DNA from: an uncultured Acidobacteriota bacterium
GTDB lineage: Bacteria; Acidobacteriota; Thermoanaerobaculia; UBA5066
Assembly (NCBI GenBank): GCA_937902605.1
Contig: CALFNC010000323.1
Span: 1-7,420 of the forward strand
Length of the DNA stretch: 7,420 nucleotides
Direction: 5' to 3'
In this document: one piece after another, positions 5,989 through 7,420 of the stretch
Layout: every line of letters starts with the position of its first letter
Position numbering within the stretch: position 1 is the first letter of the stretch
Program-made: the position numbers and the translations under genes
Notes under the pieces: generated by a model
Told to the model about the DNA's origin: nothing
What the model saw: the letters and a program-made list of their open reading frames with translations, nothing else
Databases searched by the model: none

Positions 5989-6396
5989 ATGACTCGAAAG
6001 CTCCTCGTCCTCGCCGCCGCGATCCTCGTCGCCGCGACCGCCTTCGCCGCCGACAAGCCCCAGACGATGTGCCCCATCCGCAACAAGCCGATCGACAAGA
6101 CGAAGTACGTCGACTATCAGGGCCAGCGGGTCTACTTCTGCAGCGGCAGCTGCGCCGCGAAGTTCAAGGCCGACCCCGAGCCGGTCTTCGCGAAGTTCGC
6201 GAAGGAGGGGATCGTCCCGGAGAACGTCCAGAAGACGGACCCGGTCTGCGGGATGAAGGTGAACGACAAGTCGGTGAAGGCCGACTGGAAGGGCCGGCGC
6301 CTCCTCTTCTGCTCCGACAACTGCAAGGACACGTTCCTGAAGGACCCATCCAAGCACGTCAAGGCGCTCGACGAGAAGCCGGCCACCAAGTCCTGA
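5989..6396 (+). CDS. Exported protein with tandem YHS metal-binding domains
   Basis: The product has 135 residues. The ATG at 5989 is chosen because GGAGG lies seven bases upstream and a clean signal peptide follows (residues 1-20, cleavage after AFA). The open frame extends upstream, but as Arg/Pro-rich sequence. The mature protein is two YHS/TRASH-type repeats. Repeat one has Cys28 (MCPI) and FCSGSC with Cys51 and Cys55, followed by AAKFKADPEPVF. Repeat two has DPVCGM with Cys87 and FCSDNC with Cys108 and Cys112, followed by KDTFLKDPSKH. Single YHS domains occur in copper ATPases, arsenic and mercury proteins and diiron enzymes, where they bind metal through these cysteines. A secreted two-domain form suggests a periplasmic metal chaperone or sink, by inference. 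It is divergent from the metal-uptake operon across the candidate operator. The C-terminus is a short Lys-rich tail. Confidence 0.85.
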   Translation: MTRKLLVLAAAILVAATAFAADKPQTMCPIRNKPIDKTKYVDYQGQRVYFCSGSCAAKFKADPEPVFAKFAKEGIVPENVQKTDPVCGMKVNDKSVKADWKGRRLLFCSDNCKDTFLKDPSKHVKALDEKPATKS

Positions 6397-6624
6397 GCCA
6401 GCTCACCACCCGTTCGACTTCGCCCCGACGGCAATCGCCGGGGCCCGGGCCCGGCACGGGGAGGCGTCGAGCCTCATCGGCGGACGGCGCTCGTCACCGC
6501 GCACGCGGAGCGGCTTCGCCCGGGGGACTCTGGCTCGGAGCGTTCTTCCACGCCGTCCCGGAGCCCGGCGGCGCCCCGAGGAGCCGCCGGCTCATTCCCC
6601 GCCGCGAAGCGGTAAGCTGGTGGC
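6397..6624. other. 228-bp intergenic region with no supported gene
   Basis: I see no gene here: the open frames are Arg/Pro-rich shadows. A weak hairpin (GCCCCG at 6422-6427 with CGGGGC at 6439-6444, 11-base loop) follows the YHS stop and could help end that transcript, but it has no T tract. TAAGCT at 6613-6618, six bases before the next GTG start, is a possible -10 element without a recognisable -35. Confidence 0.4.
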
Positions 6625-7032
6625 GTGAAGGCCCCGGGACTCCTCTTCCTGTGCGTGGCCAACTCCGCCCGGAGCCAGATGGCCGAGGGGCTCGCGCGCG
6701 CCCGGTTCGGGGATCGCATCAGAGTGCAGAGCGCGGGCTCGAAGCCGTCGACGGTGAACCCCTTCGCCATCCGGGCGATGGCCGAAATCGGGATCGCCCT
6801 CTCGAACCAGCGCTCCAAGTCGGTCCTCGCGATCGACCCGGGGAGCGTGGACCTCGTCGTCACCCTCTGCGCCGACGAGGTCTGCCCATTGTTCCTTGGG
6901 AACGTCCGCAGGATCCACTGGCCCCTCGCCGATCCCGAGATGACCGCGGGGACCACGGACGACCGGCTCACTCCCTTCCGTAAGGCCCGCGACGAGATCG
7001 CGAGGCGGCTCGACACGCTCGAGCTTCCCTGA
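6625..7032 (+). CDS. Arsenate reductase-like protein of the low-molecular-weight phosphatase fold
   Basis: The product has 135 residues. The start is GTG; an in-frame TAA lies 12 bases upstream and the first ten residues fit the family, so the start is secure. The active-site loop is CVANSARS (Cys10 nucleophile, Arg16), followed by SQMAEG, which is typical of this family. [13 protein letters not shown] holds Cys82 and Cys87, the positions where thioredoxin-coupled ArsC enzymes relay the disulfide. HWPLADPE carries the DP pair with the general acid Asp103. Arsenate reduction to arsenite in the cytoplasm is the likely role. Between the relay cysteines there are four residues, where the classical plasmid pI258 enzyme has six. 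No arsR, arsB or acr3 gene is nearby, so a tyrosine phosphatase remains possible. There is no clear Shine-Dalgarno, only GGTGG immediately upstream. Confidence 0.85.
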   Translation: MKAPGLLFLCVANSARSQMAEGLARARFGDRIRVQSAGSKPSTVNPFAIRAMAEIGIALSNQRSKSVLAIDPGSVDLVVTLCADEVCPLFLGNVRRIHWPLADPEMTAGTTDDRLTPFRKARDEIARRLDTLELP

Positions 7033-7034
7033 AG

Positions 7035-7074
7035 ACGAAGGACGCCGGAGGGGAGACCCTCCGGCGTCCTTCGT
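7035..7074. terminator. Perfect 18-bp hairpin with GAGA tetraloop
   Basis: Bases 7035-7052 pair without mismatch with 7057-7074, leaving GAGA, a GNRA-type tetraloop on the plus-strand transcript. It begins two bases after the stop of the ArsC-like gene and lies 17 bases from the stop of the convergent minus-strand gene, so it probably serves both as a bidirectional terminator. Neither strand has a T tract after it. Confidence 0.7.
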
Positions 7075-7091
7075 GGGAAGGGGAAGAACGG

Positions 7092-7420
7092 CTACTTCTG
7101 CAAGCCCGCGGCCCCAGCCCGGCGGCCTGCCCCCGCGCGGACCGCGTCCTTGGCGGCCTGAATGTAGCCCTCGAACTTGGCCTTCTGGGCGGGCGTCAGG
7201 AGCGCCTCGATCTGCCCCTGGACCTTCTCCCGTTCGGCCTTGGCGGCGAGCCGGTTCTGGTGGACCTTGAGGAATGCCTCCCCCACCGCCTTCGGATCGG
7301 GGTTCGAGGTGGCCATCAGGTCGCGCAGGGCCTTGCCGTCGGTTCGTGACTTATCGGCCAGGGCCTGGATGGCCGGCTTCTCAACTTCCATCGCCACCTT
7401 GATCTTGTCCTTCTGGTCCT
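7092..7420 (-). CDS. CpxP/Spy-like (LTxxQ) periplasmic protein, 5' end missing
   Basis: The frame is open to the right edge, so the N-terminus and signal peptide are outside the window; the internal GTG at 7397 is not taken as the start. The visible 109 residues begin DQKDKIKVAMEVEKPAIQAL, which looks like the end of a first LTxxQ motif, and later contain LTPAQKAKFEGYI, a full second LTxxQ motif. Almost everything is predicted helix rich in Ala, Lys and Glu. This fits the CpxP/Spy/ZraP fold, helical hairpins that act in the periplasm as chaperones or sensors of envelope and metal stress. The tail is short and Ala/Gly/Arg-rich. Which branch it belongs to cannot be decided without the missing part. 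It converges with the ArsC-like gene across a strong hairpin. Confidence 0.75.
   Translation of the reverse strand, partial: DQKDKIKVAMEVEKPAIQALADKSRTDGKALRDLMATSNPDPKAVGEAFLKVHQNRLAAKAEREKVQGQIEALLTPAQKAKFEGYIQAAKDAVRAGAGRRAGAAGLQK

Noticed and set aside
6069..6983. Plus-strand 304-codon frame
   Set aside because: It is out of frame with, and overlaps, both the YHS gene and the ArsC-like gene. Composition is Arg/Gly/Pro-rich without motifs.
1..7420. CRISPR array, tRNA, rRNA, insertion sequence or prophage signs
   Set aside because: I saw no regularly spaced repeats, tRNA-like cloverleaf, transposase motif, or flanking inverted or direct repeats; gene content and base composition look uniform.

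Overview
The window is very GC-rich, tightly packed bacterial DNA carrying ten genes or gene fragments. The codon use (long antisense shadow frames), the methylmalonyl-CoA genes and the style of the secreted protein at 232-1032 (a 'LKDGSRIEAKEK' opening followed by a Ser/Ala/Pro linker) suggest an Acidobacteriota-like organism or another deep Gram-negative lineage. That assignment is inference from sequence style, not a match to a named genome. A Gram-negative envelope is supported by a predicted outer-membrane beta-barrel protein.

Layout, left to right: (1) 1-144, minus: the first 48 codons of a DAHP synthase (first step of aromatic amino acid synthesis), running off the left edge. (2) 232-1032, plus: an exported protein of unknown function, closed by a perfect 16-bp hairpin (1081-1115). 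(3) 5876 down to 1122, minus: six genes in one direction with gaps of 4 to 62 bp or a 4-bp overlap. In transcription order these are a small His/Cys-rich exported protein, an outer-membrane barrel, a periplasmic zinc/manganese-type binding protein, an ABC permease of the same transporter class, the GTPase MeaB, and methylmalonyl-CoA epimerase. (4) 5989-6396, plus and divergent: an exported protein made of two YHS metal-binding domains. (5) 6625-7032, plus: an arsenate-reductase-like low-molecular-weight phosphatase-fold protein. (6) 7035-7074: a perfect 18-bp hairpin. (7) 7092-7420, minus: a CpxP/Spy-like (LTxxQ) periplasmic protein cut by the right edge.

The theme of the right two thirds is metal handling in the envelope. 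The intergenic region 5877-5988 looks like the control point. A candidate sigma70-type promoter for the minus-strand operon (-35 at 5906-5911, -10 at 5883-5888) has a 15-bp imperfect palindrome in its 17-bp spacer, and this resembles the 7-1-7 operator of the Fur/Zur family. If real, metal limitation would switch on an outer-membrane barrel, a binding protein and a permease together, and perhaps meaB-mce by read-through. The transporter set has no ATPase gene here, so that subunit must be encoded elsewhere or shared.

The best candidate for something undescribed is this locus: a Fur-box-like, possibly leaderless promoter driving a small exported His3/Cys protein, an outer-membrane barrel and an ATPase-less zinc-type transporter, back to back with a secreted tandem-YHS protein.
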